NCBI GenBank assembly: GCA_903772945.1 | Contig: CAICTM010000384.1 | Coordinates: 1-64,000 of the forward strand | Length of the DNA: 64,000 bases | Origin: Seminavis robusta | Lineage: Eukaryota; Bacillariophyta; Bacillariophyceae; Naviculales; Naviculaceae | Direction of reading: 5' to 3' | Part shown: positions 33,117 through 41,546 of the stretch, piece by piece | How the letters are laid out: each line of letters opens with the position of its first letter | How positions within the stretch are numbered: the stretch's first letter is position 1 | Made by a program: the position numbers and the translations under genes | The notes under the pieces: model-generated | What the model was told of the DNA's origin: nothing | Database searches by the model: none | What the model saw: the letters and a program-made list of their open reading frames with translations, nothing else

Positions 33117-33234
33117 GTAAACCTATTACGCTGTATTTATGCTAAATAAATTTCGTCAGTCAGTCATCCGAAATGTCACAATCGCAGGCAAAGGGAGCAG
33201 CAGGAGCGTTCCTCAATTGTGCATGACTTTAAAT

Positions 33235-33570
33235 CCGACCCTAATTTAGGGTCGGTTTGGGGGAATCCGTCTCTAAATATAGGGACGGTTTCAAAACCGG
33301 ACCCTAAAACGAAACCCGACCCTAAATTAGGGGCGGTTTTTCAGAAACCGTCCCTATTTTTCAGAAACCGTCCCTATTATAGGTTCGGTTTTCAAACCCG
33401 ACACTAATATTGGTGCGTTTTCAATGTATTTACCCTTCAGTCCCGTTTCTATTTAGGGGCGTTTTCAAACCCGACCCTAAATCGAAACCTGACCCTAAAT
33501 TAGGGACAGTTTTTCAGAAACCATCCCTATTTTTCAGAAACCGTCCCTATTTTTAGGGTCGGTTTAGGGT
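33235..33570. repeat. Palindrome-rich tract (CCGACCCTAA/TTAGGGTCGG)
   Basis: It opens with a perfect inverted repeat, CCGACCCTAA-T-TTAGGGTCGG (33235-33255). It continues with about ten variants, such as AAACCGTCCCTATTTTTCAG and AAACCCGACCCTAAATTAGG. The same phrase (CCCTAAATCCGACCCTA) occurs next to repeat copy 3 at about 35548-35565. It could form multiple hairpins. It is not a telomere: TTAGGG is never in simple tandem. Confidence 0.7.
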
Positions 33571-33571
33571 T

Positions 33572-33915
33572 TTAAGTCAGCGGGAGCTGCGATACCTAGG
33601 CAGAAAGACAGATAGAAGAAGGATGACATGTTTGAGATTGCACCCTTCTTTCAAGGTAGCCCTGGCGGCAACACCCAACTTCGTGATGTCTTTCTGCCCG
33701 CTAACCATAGTTTTACAGCTGTCACTTCCGTATGTACCAGTAACTTTTGTAGCTTCTGCTGGCTTATTGTGTTGAGTGCACTAACCTTGAATAATCATGA
33801 TTTCATCCTACCCCTAAATTTGTAGAACCTTCAATTTCCAATTTTGTTAGCTTACACCTATCTCTACCCCTATATTTTGGTTTCACTGGAACAGGAAACA
33901 GGAAGTAGGAAACAG
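33572..33915 (+). repeat. Interspersed repeat, copy 2 of 3 (3' truncated)
   Basis: It starts TTAAGTCAGCGGGAGCTGCGA and TACCTAGGCAG, then follows copy 1 through TAACCATAGTTTTACAGCTG to GGAACAGGAAACAGGAAG. The right inverted end is missing. Confidence 0.65.
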
Positions 33916-34011
33916 GAAATTCGGTTTTTTTCAGGGCTCGTCTCCTGCTTCTCACTGCCACTTTGCTCCCTACCAGTACACTCCTTTATGACGAATGCAC
34001 AAGCCAGCTAC

Positions 34012-34585
34012 CTTATAGTTACATCGGCGACAGGAGCAACAGTATGGAACACACTCAGATTCGGCTTTGCTCGCTATGCATTGGATCTTTATGATGAATA
34101 CACCCACAACCGAGTATTGTCAATCCAGCCAATGTAGCCAGCTACCGTATAGTTACATGGATGAGCCACAGTGACAACAGTACCGAACACACTCAGGTTT
34201 GGCTTTGCTCGCTAGCTACACTTGGTTATATTGTATTGGATCCTTCAGACGAATACATGCACAACCGAATATTGTCAATCCAGCCATTGTAGCCGGCTGT
34301 CGTATAGTTACATCGGCAACAGTGGCAACAGTACCGAACACACTCAGGTTCGGCTTTGCTCGCTACACTCCGGTACAAGTACCTCATGTTGGATCATTAT
34401 GACGAATACATGCACAACCGAATATTGTCAATCCAGCCATTGTAGCCGGCTGCCGTATAGTTACATCGGCGACAGTGGCAACAGTACTGAACACACTCAG
34501 GTTCGGCTTTGCTCGCTACAATCCGGTACATGTACCTCGCATTGGATCCTTTGATGAATATATACACAACCGAATTTTGTCAATC
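34012..34585 (+). repeat. Minisatellite, four units of about 135-155 bp
   Basis: Units start near 34007, 34141, 34293 and 34449. Each reads GTATAGTTACATCGGCgACA then GAACACACTCAGGTTCGGCT and ends TTGTCAATCCAGCCATTGTA. Units differ by a few substitutions and one roughly 20-bp insertion (CGGTACAAGTACCTC-like). Non-coding. Confidence 0.85.
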
Positions 34586-35565
34586 CTTTTGATCTAGATA
34601 CTATAAGGTGTCTATCTAATGAAAGGAGTGGTCTATTGGTCGGTAATCGATGATCTATTATCTTACGAGTTATCTATCTATCTTTATCGTACGAAAGAAT
34701 CAAGTCGTTCGCCCGAGGACTTGTGCATACAGGAAAGTGGGTACCGACACATGAATCATCACCAAAACACTAGGAAATAACACTGGAGGGATGAATCCAG
34801 TAGTAGGATCCACTCTCCTCTGTGCGTATCGTGTGAGTGTTATCGTATAGCCTCCTCTTGTTGCCATTCAATAACTCGACGACGATCTTCTCTGTGCGTT
34901 CATGCTGTTGATAGGGCTTGAGTTAAAAGTCTCCTCTGTAGGAGCGGTAGCATAGCGATCATTCGTTGGTTCGAAAAGGACTCCAAAATGGTATTTCATC
35001 TGCTGTCAGCAGTGCAGCAGAGAAAACAACAAATAGATATGAGTTTTGTTTTCTGTGCTGAACTGCAGACGACCGGCGACTTGTTTTTCAAATTGCACCA
35101 ACTTGGCTGTCATGGGCCGAGAACTGACTGCCATCCCATGGTCCATAGGATTCAATGAGGGATGGCTTTCCCTTCTGCACCGGAGACAGCCTGCTTGAGT
35201 GAGGCTTGGATAACAGAAGTGCGAATCATTCGATTGGAAGCAGAGGTGCGAGGATATATTGACGAGTATCGGTACTGTTTAACCTTAACCTTAGTAACTT
35301 CAACGATTCTTTCTATCCACGAATCAATATAAATCTTTCGAAAGGAAACTTGTTACTTAACGATACACATAACCGTTGATTCTGCAACTGAAGTGCCGCT
35401 ACTCTATTTTACACAGTAAACGCCGGCAAATCGATTCCTGAGTGCAACTGAGGGGGAAACCAAAAGGTGCGTCGTCTCAGGAGACGTAATACCAAAAAAG
35501 GGGGTGAGGGCTCAGGCAGATAGACTGCTGAGGTCAAGGGAATCCAACCCTAAATCCGACCCTAT
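34586..35565. other. Intergenic, possibly old repeat-derived
   Basis: No gene recognised. Parts around 34600-34980 and 35280-35460 have the look of LTR-like sequence of another family, but there is no second copy in the window to prove it. The stretch is bounded by interspersed repeat copies 2 and 3 in opposite orientation. Confidence 0.35.
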
Positions 35566-36078
35566 TACCTCGGCAGGTAAACTGCCTGAGTTCTCAACCC
35601 CTTTAATGCTATTTCCTATTTCCTATTTCCTATTTCCTATTTTCTATTTCCTATTTCCTATTTCCTATTTCCTATTCCGGTGAAGCCAAAGTATAAGGAT
35701 AGAGATAGTCATAAGCCAACAAAACTGAACATTGATGGTTCAATACAAGTTAGGGGTAGGAATAAATCATTAATATTTAAGGTTAGTGCAATCAGCACAA
35801 CAGCACAATAAGCCAGCAGGAGCTGTAAAGGTTAGAGTTACAATAAAGGAATGGCAGCTGGTAAATTATAGAGTAGCGGGCGTAGTCGGGTGTTGTCGCC
35901 AGGGCTAGCTTAATAAAAAGAAGGTTGCAATGAGGGAATGAATGATACCGGGCGGCAACACACGACGTAGTCGGGTGTTGTCGCCAGGGCTAGCTTGAAA
36001 GATGGGTGCAATCCGAACATAATCCCCCTTCTTCTATCTGTCTTTCTGCCGAGGTATCGCAGCTCCGGCTGACTTATT
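35566..36078 (-). repeat. Interspersed repeat, copy 3 of 3 (inverted, most complete)
   Basis: It is bounded by TACCTCGGCAG (35566-35576) and CTGCCGAGGTA (36046-36056), with the shared outer flank to about 36078. It contains the phrase CGGGTGTTGTCGCCAGGGCT twice (near 35888 and 35970), as copy 1 does. It also contains a 7-bp tandem tract at 35610-35676. It ends about 100 bp before the start of the NTPase-nuclease gene, so it forms part of that gene's upstream region. Confidence 0.7.
35610..35676. repeat. (TTTCCTA)n tandem repeat
   Basis: About nine units of ATTTCCT with one interruption, inside interspersed repeat copy 3. Copies 1 and 2 have only one to three units of the same motif at the equivalent site (GGAATAGGAAATAG, GGAACAGGAAACAGG), so the tract expanded in this copy. 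Confidence 0.85.
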
Positions 36079-36181
36079 GGGTCTGTTTCATGCACGATTG
36101 AGGAACGCTCCTGGCGGAGCAACAAACACAACAACACAACGCCCGCTGCAGCTGCCACAACAACCAACAACAGCTATCGGA

Positions 36182-37894
36182 ATGGTTGCCTTTGAGATAC
36201 CCAACCCGTTTCCTTCGAGGAATTTTCAGGGAGAGTATGACAGGCTGTTAAGATATGTTAATGCTGTCAACCATGGCGAATTTGAAAGAGCGGTAGATTC
36301 CTTACTGGAACAAGCCGCAACTGTAGACCAAGGGGAGAATCGCGCGGCGGCGCTGGCAATACAGCGCTGCCGAAGGGGGGGAAAGACTTTTATGCTTCAT
36401 GCTGTTGCCTCCATGTTGCAGAAAGATAGCAGAGTTACAGATAGCGGAATGATTGTGCTATTCGTATCTTTGACTAGTCTTTCGGGATACAACCTCGACG
36501 AGGATGCTTACACGGCTATTTTGTCAAGAATCGCTTGGGAATTGAGTGGCCGTGAACCTCGTTTCCGGCTCTTTGCGCAAAAATATGATGACTTTGGAGC
36601 GGTCGATGAATGGGTAACAAACCCTGAAAACCGAGTCCTCCTTCTTGTGGATGAATTGAACGTAATTCCTCATGCGGCAGGGCGGTACACTGATTTGAGC
36701 TCGCTTTTGGATGTTTTTATCCAACAGGAAGGATGTGCTCTGCTTTACAGCACCCACCAGCGCGAGACCGCCGACCTGTTGCGTGGACGAACGCCAACAA
36801 ACTATTCCCTTACTAGTACCCTATCAAAACGGCCTCATTTATGGTTGCCGATCCCTCGGATTACTGGGGAAGGTTGTTTGCGTGGTATGCTGCAGTCGCC
36901 CAATGAACAGTTGTCCTTTTGGTCCGCTGTGTTGCGGGGTAGGCTTCCGGCACTGTTAGTCCTGAAACCAGAATTCATCCCATCTTACGCCGAAGATATA
37001 TATGCGGATGTGAATGACACAGCGATGTTAAAGGAGGAGCGCAAACGGTGTCTAGCCGCGGTCATCACTGGCGACATTGGGGATATTCCAAATGGACGGG
37101 GTTTGTTCCGTGCTTATTCCTACATGTCAGAGCGCTTCACCTCTAAGCTATCGAGCAAACCGCGATTTGCTTGGCCTCCATTTATGGTGGCGCAAGCAGC
37201 GGTTCTAGGGAAAGCCTATTCGCTTCTCCGCACGACATTGGAAAGCCCGTGCGTTGACGAAGCAAAGGCTTTTGTTGCCATGACGCAGCTTGCTGTTTTG
37301 GTGCGGCTGGTTTCGGAGAAGGAACATGAACTTGTCCCTCATAACCCTTCAATTTCGGATTCACTAGAAGAGACGGAGATGTTTCATATTGCAGCCGAAG
37401 CGAAGACTCTTGCAGCTGTTGTGGAACAAGTCAGCATCCGATTTCACAACACGAATGTGTTACAAGTCGTTGCTGTGCCACTCTTTGCTTCCTTTCCAAC
37501 GTACGATTTCTTTCTTTTGCATTTCGACAAGGAAGGAGGGACGTGGAATGTTGCCGCGGGATATCAGTGCAAAATGGGGACTGAGAACCCGAGCGAAGAT
37601 GCATGGCAAGAAGTACCCTTATCGGTTTGGCTCGAAGGAAAATGCCGCCGCTATCGTGTTGAAGCCGATGGTAGACAAGTGGCAGCGAAGAAACACCGGG
37701 GTTGGTTCATGATGGGGGAATCGAAACAAGCGGATATGTTGGGAATATCAGTAGCTGAGGCGCTGCCACAAGACTCAGCTCCTGGACTCGGCACCTCGAG
37801 CAGTGTTGTCTGTAGAGCGGAAACGCTATGGAACAGTCAGAAGGAAAGTGCAATGGAGAGATTTGCAAAGAAGCGCAAGACGGAGGATGTCTAG
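36182..37894 (+). CDS. P-loop NTPase fused to PD-(D/E)XK-like nuclease (Crinkler/RHS-type)
   Basis: The first ATG gives a 570-residue intron-free protein; the frame is open further upstream but has no ATG. At about 60-80 lies AIQRCRRGGKTFMLHAVASM, a Walker A loop of the shortened kind seen in Crinkler and retrotransposon-hot-spot (RHS) proteins. RVLLLVDELNVIP (about 160-172) is Walker B, and LLYSTHQRETADLL (about 192-205) fits sensor I. Near the C-terminus TYDFFLLHFDKEG and NVAAGYQCKMG (about 440-470) give the D...QxK pattern of a PD-(D/E)XK nuclease. The tail KKRKTEDV is a likely nuclear localisation signal. Such proteins are known from oomycetes, fungi, trypanosomes and algae as effectors or as genes tied to conflict and transposable elements. 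Substrate is unknown. The 5' flank abuts interspersed repeat copy 3. A plain host ATPase is the alternative. Confidence 0.6.
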   Translation: MVAFEIPNPFPSRNFQGEYDRLLRYVNAVNHGEFERAVDSLLEQAATVDQGENRAAALAIQRCRRGGKTFMLHAVASMLQKDSRVTDSGMIVLFVSLTSLSGYNLDEDAYTAILSRIAWELSGREPRFRLFAQKYDDFGAVDEWVTNPENRVLLLVDELNVIPHAAGRYTDLSSLLDVFIQQEGCALLYSTHQRETADLLRGRTPTNYSLTSTLSKRPHLWLPIPRITGEGCLRGMLQSPNEQLSFWSAVLRGRLPALLVLKPEFIPSYAEDIYADVNDTAMLKEERKRCLAAVITGDIGDIPNGRGLFRAYSYMSERFTSKLSSKPRFAWPPFMVAQAAVLGKAYSLLRTTLESPCVDEAKAFVAMTQLAVLVRLVSEKEHELVPHNPSISDSLEETEMFHIAAEAKTLAAVVEQVSIRFHNTNVLQVVAVPLFASFPTYDFFLLHFDKEGGTWNVAAGYQCKMGTENPSEDAWQEVPLSVWLEGKCRRYRVEADGRQVAAKKHRGWFMMGESKQADMLGISVAEALPQDSAPGLGTSSSVVCRAETLWNSQKESAMERFAKKRKTEDV

Positions 37895-37951
37895 GCTGCA
37901 TTCAGTGACATCCAAGTACCGAAATCTCACTGGACGTCATAAGTACCTAAA

Positions 37952-38149
37952 ATGTATGATCGGGAGCATCGCGTGGTGTTAGAGGAGATGATTGAGAAGG
38001 GAATTCTCTCTAAGAGAGTGGTTGGTTTGATCATTGATTCCTGGGTAGACAGAGGCTCCTATCCTTGGATGTTGAACCCACAAATTCCTGCTAGACGCCA
38101 GACTATACAGGACATTCTTGACATTTACTTTGGTACCTACATAAGATGA
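37952..38149 (+). CDS. Small unknown protein, 65 residues
   Basis: It starts 58 bp after the NTPase-nuclease stop with ATGTATGATCGGGAGCATCG. The product (RVVLEEMIEKGILSKRVVG..., then WVDRGSYPWMLNPQIPAR) has balanced composition and looks translated, but I recognise no family. Its TGA overlaps the ATG of the next small frame (ATGA at 38146-38149). It could be a separate small gene, a terminal exon or a gene fragment. Confidence 0.35.
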   Translation: MYDREHRVVLEEMIEKGILSKRVVGLIIDSWVDRGSYPWMLNPQIPARRQTIQDILDIYFGTYIR

Positions 38150-38347
38150 CAATGGTCTCTACTGACGAATCTATTGCAAATGGAATCCCAATGGACGTAG
38201 AACAGATGCGGGAGTATCTACAAGCGTATTACGGAATTCCAATTGTATTAATTAAGGCAACAAGGAACAACAACTATCAAATGCCCGTATTGTCTCAAGT
38301 TGCATGACCACGGACCACAACCTGGACATCATGTGGGAAGATGTTAA
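38146..38347 (+). pseudogene. Small zinc-finger-like reading frame, apparently frameshifted
   Basis: ATG at 38146 opens MTMVSTDESIANGIPMDVEQ and runs to a stop at 38305-38307. In the next frame from 38282 the sequence reads CPYCLKLHDHGPQPGHHVGR and a final Cys before TAA at 38345-38347. That is a Cys/His-rich knuckle that fits as the natural C-terminus. A one-base shift near 38280 separates the two parts. The function is unknown; nucleic-acid binding is a guess from the CxxC...H...H spacing. Confidence 0.4.
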
Positions 38348-38377
38348 AGATCCTACTAGGATTAAAGTGGGGCTAAG

Positions 38378-38899
38378 CTAGGGAAGGGATCCGTACTCCG
38401 TGGCGTTGTTTTCGATTCTTTGCTCTTCTTTGAATTGTTGACGGAGACATTCGAAGCAGTCATCAGGGATTGAACTCACCTCTAACTCAGTGGGAAGGGG
38501 GGCTGACTCATCATTCAAAATGAACAAACCTTTGATGTATGGGTATCCTCTAAAACTAATCCTTCTCACGTACATGAGGTGGCCCATGGCATGTTGATTC
38601 CAAATTTGATGCATGAGCTCGTCCGGGTTGTCATGGTCACCTTGTACACACATCTGTTGAAATCTGACAGAACGCAATTTGCCCCAGATTGATAGTTTCG
38701 AAATGATTTGAATCATTCGTTGATGTATCCCAACCCACACTCCCATGCCGACAGACCTCCACGGGCAAAAACGATCCGACCGAAACAGCGAAACAGCTGC
38801 GCATCCGAGATGATGAGTCATGTAGAAGAAGGTTCGCTTGGAAGGAACGAGCTCATAATTTTGCCACACGGCCGAGCTTAGATCGAACCAAGCCATCAT
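38378..38899 (-). CDS. Unknown protein, 173 residues, divergent partner
   Basis: The ATG at 38899 opens MMAWFDLSSAVWQNYELVPS. The sequence is rich in aromatic and His residues (FFYMTHHLGCAAVSLF, WRSVGMGVWVGIHQRM, MHQIWNQHAMGHLMYVRR) and reads as a real globular protein with no recognised family. It starts only 15 bp from the oppositely oriented gene at 38915. The first part is duplicated at 26899-27152, where the frame is disrupted. Preservation here against decay there supports coding, though neither copy is tied to a known function. Confidence 0.45.
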   Translation of the reverse strand: MMAWFDLSSAVWQNYELVPSKRTFFYMTHHLGCAAVSLFRSDRFCPWRSVGMGVWVGIHQRMIQIISKLSIWGKLRSVRFQQMCVQGDHDNPDELMHQIWNQHAMGHLMYVRRISFRGYPYIKGLFILNDESAPLPTELEVSSIPDDCFECLRQQFKEEQRIENNATEYGSLP

Positions 38900-38914
38900 T
38901 CCTCACAGTCAGCC

Positions 38915-39581
38915 ATGCCAAATCAACACAAAGGCGCCAACGAATACTCGCGAGAAACATTGATTCAAGTCATGGAAGTATTCTTTGAAGAACCAGATGC
39001 ATGCAGCCATCATAATTTGTTGACAGACTTTGGAAAGGGACTTCTAGAGTACATGAAACGATGTATACCAAGGACAAGCAAGGCTCCCGATCCCGCAGCA
39101 CCAACACGAACGCCACCACCGCCCATGCCACCACGCATGCGATGGAAAAAGAGCCCTCCAATTGATTCGACGTTTCTTGGTGATGCTGTTAGCTACAACG
39201 CGCCGATTTGCCTTCCCAGGAGATGGATTTCCGACTTGTTCTGGCGGAGGTACAATGAAGAGTTGGAGTCTGTTCTAAAAATCTATATGATGAACAGACG
39301 AATGACAGTGCATGGAGGAGGGATCTTCATTGGAGTTTTCCAACCACTGATAGAAAAATGATCGACGTGCACCCGTTAAAGCCGTCACTGCGAAAGCTCA
39401 TGAGCCTACAGTCGCAAAGATCGGACGCCCAGCAAAGCAGGCCGCGATTGCCAAGCTGTGCAAGCAGCCCAACATCATGTACCCAATGTCCGGATTGGAA
39501 AAGCAAGCTCAAGCTAAAACCATCGCTTCTATGGCCGTACCAGCTGTATGCTCTAGTCTCGAACGGCTCATCTCTTACTAG
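38915..39581 (+). CDS. Unknown protein with Pro-rich linker; C-terminal part in a shifted frame
   Basis: MPNQHKGANEYSRETLIQVM opens a 148-codon frame to 39361. It has an acidic helical N-terminus, a Pro-rich linker (PTRTPPPPMPPRMRWKK), and a segment containing NAPICLPRRWISDLFWRRYN. After a stop at 39359-39361, a different frame from 39354 continues to TAG at 39579-39581 with good coding character. It includes KIGRPAKQAAIAKLCKQ, where GRP in basic context resembles an AT-hook. A length change in the A-run near 39354-39358 would account for it, as would an unseen intron. The family is unknown; DNA contact is suggested only by the GRP box. The first 70 codons recur at 27167-27397. Confidence 0.45.
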
Positions 39582-41174
39582 TTTGTGCTCTTCTTGCAAC
39601 CCACCGACACCTTCGGCTTTTGCAAATACTGTATGTCGAACTAGCTGGCTCTATAACCTGCTAAGACTCTGTTTTTATATATGAAATTGTCTTTATTTAG
39701 CGCAAAGGGTGGGGTCCTTCAGCAGCTGTCCTTTGGGCGCCTGAAGGAGTCCTATTATTGCTGTGCATGGAGCCGATTCCTCATCCATCACTTTTGCTTG
39801 TCGACCATGTCTACTCTTTCAACCGCCGTTGCCGTCGCTTCTGGCTGCTGCCAAGGGAGTTGAGATCCACTGAAACTGTTGTTTTGTATCAACAATGATT
39901 CCGCATCAGCAAAGTCATGTGTGCTCCACTCAGTTGATTGTTACATAGATCAATGTATTTGGCACCATGCATTCAAATAGATCAAGTATCGCTGGTGGCC
40001 GATATCCCTGCATATTGTTGAAGTTTAGATCAAAGACAATGAAAACATGACCTTCCTCCTCATCACATACAATGTCATGTCCAAAAGGGTTGGGTTCGAA
40101 GCGTTGACGAGATCATTTGCTGTTCGTTGGACGAATCTGTGGCAGAAACATGTTTTTGTTCATTTCCACAGTTAGTTGTTGGCAGACTTGTGCAGTCGCC
40201 TCTGCTGCTGTGTAGTCAACTGTGAAGGACAATCGCGTGTTTCTGTATTGACAGGAGTTTCCTTCGTTGAAGCTTCGGAAGTCCTCGTCCTCATAATAGC
40301 TGTCAGTCAGTATCACCGTTCACACACCAAAGCAACAACAGGATGACAAGTAAGTTCAATTGCCTTCCTTTGCTGTCAATTCTGCATTGGATGGGGGGAA
40401 GGTCATTTGGTCAGTTCCCTTCGTCAGCATGATGTCCGAGACTCTTCCTTGTCAGGATTTGCATCCTCCTCTAGATAGCTAGGAGTAGTCTACCAAAGGC
40501 AAGACGGGAACCGGGCCTGTTGCTCTCTGATAGCATATCGTCATCATCCTCGGATGTGATGCCATGGTTCATCGTGCCCTACGACCACTTCCCCAAGCAA
40601 TAGAAAACAGTCCGCAAGTGCTTCCGCTTGTCTATGACCGTTAGGAGTTGCAGAAGAGAAGAAATGAGGTTGACGTCAGAACAAAAAAAAGGTCGCGTTA
40701 TTAAGGTTAGAGGATTTCTCTGTCAGAGACAATGGTGTCAAAACCAGCCAATCAAATTGTTTTGCGAATCGAGGTTCACGGAAAGTACAGTACAAGGCGC
40801 CTCGGTTTGAAGAAGAGCAAAGATTCGATTCATTCGAGTTTTACACACGGGTGGTAGGTAGTACCAGCTGGTACAGGAGCTACTAGTACTGCCGTACTAG
40901 TAGCTAGCTAGCGCTTGATGGGTGCATTGAGTCTGTCCCAAACACAGCACCAAACTTGCTTGTTCGAGTTTGATACAAAGCATTCGAACGGTGTCAACAG
41001 GTTTGGAGTAGACTAACAAGGGTGAATCCATACGAATCCAATCTTGCTCGACAAAGGAAAAAGCATTCCTCCAACCGCCGTAAACATCGCTATTGTTGGC
41101 GAAAGAGCTGCAAACAGCCAAAAACATAAAGATAACAAAAGATAATACACACACACACACACAAAAGTTACAAG
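39582..41174. other. Intergenic apart from the relic at 39930
   Basis: No other gene recognised. It includes CTAGTAGCTAGCTAGCGC near 40899 and a (CA)n run at 41149-41162 immediately before the next gene. Confidence 0.5.
39930..40316 (-). pseudogene. Unknown protein fragment with one in-frame stop
   Basis: On the minus strand one frame reads from about 40316 (no ATG) through SYYEDEDFRSFNEGNSCQYR and QQLTVEMNKNMFLPQIRP to a TGA at 40113-40115. In the same frame it continues as RFEPNPFGHDIVCDEEEGH, VFIVFDLNFNNMQGYRPPAI and LDLFECMVPNT to a TGA at 39930-39932. Composition on both sides of the stop is strongly protein-like, which marks a recently broken gene or a 3' exon pair. No family is recognised. 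It lies in the segment that copy A of the duplication lacks. Confidence 0.45.
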
Positions 41175-41546
41175 ATGACAACAATGGGAACCTTGCCGTA
41201 CGCAACGCGTTACGAAGCCCGTGTTCGCCTGAACAGTCGAGAGAGGCTCAACAGCCGAGACTTGGAGCAGAGTTTATTGGGTAGCATACCGGAGGACGAA
41301 GCACTGCAAGAACCAGAAGAATCTCTACTACCGGTGCATGTACTGCCGGTGGTAACAGAACACTGCAGCCACTGCGGAAATCACAACTGCAATGCTAATA
41401 ACAACAACAGAGTGCCTTGGTATCAGGAATATGTTCACGATGCACTCTTCCTCATGACCGTCATCATAATAGCCTTTGTGTGGGCGCTAATCACCCTGGG
41501 ATGGTTGGTGCTATTGCGAAGAACCACTGTGGTGGGGTCCGGGTGA
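41175..41546 (+). CDS. Small tail-anchored membrane protein, 123 residues
   Basis: ATGACAACAATGGG in a (CA)-rich leader opens a protein with an Arg-rich N-terminus containing an imperfect repeat (RLNSRERLNSRDLEQSLLG). An acidic stretch and a compact Cys/His box, CSHCGNHNC (about 63-71), follow. The C-terminus is a hydrophobic helix (LFLMTVIIIAFVWALITLGW, about 91-110) followed by LLRRTTVVGSG. The layout resembles LITAF-like or tail-anchored endomembrane proteins but lacks a full LITAF motif. Metal binding by the Cys box is plausible. The family is not assigned. Confidence 0.5.
   Translation: MTTMGTLPYATRYEARVRLNSRERLNSRDLEQSLLGSIPEDEALQEPEESLLPVHVLPVVTEHCSHCGNHNCNANNNNRVPWYQEYVHDALFLMTVIIIAFVWALITLGWLVLLRRTTVVGSG

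Larger units (their letters stand above)
38637..40795. repeat. Segmental duplication, copy B (full length)
   Basis: Counterpart of 26899-27494. Its two ends match copy A at roughly 93-95% by eye. The central about 1.55 kb (39130-40680), holding the 3' half of the 38915 gene and the minus-strand relic at 39930, is absent from copy A. Confidence 0.8.

Noticed and set aside
33235-33570. Interstitial telomere
   Set aside because: TTAGGG/CCCTAA occurs but only inside palindromes separated by other sequence, never as a simple tandem array.
34012-34585. CRISPR-like array
   Set aside because: Units of 135-155 bp are contiguous tandem repeats without unique spacers, in eukaryotic DNA.
34586-35460. 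Solo LTR of another retroelement
   Set aside because: Has LTR-like texture, but no TG...CA borders, target duplication or second copy could be established in the window.
36077-36181. Extended N-terminus of the NTPase-nuclease
   Set aside because: The frame is open to a TTG at 36077, but the first ATG is at 36182 and the extension overlaps the outer flank of an interspersed repeat.
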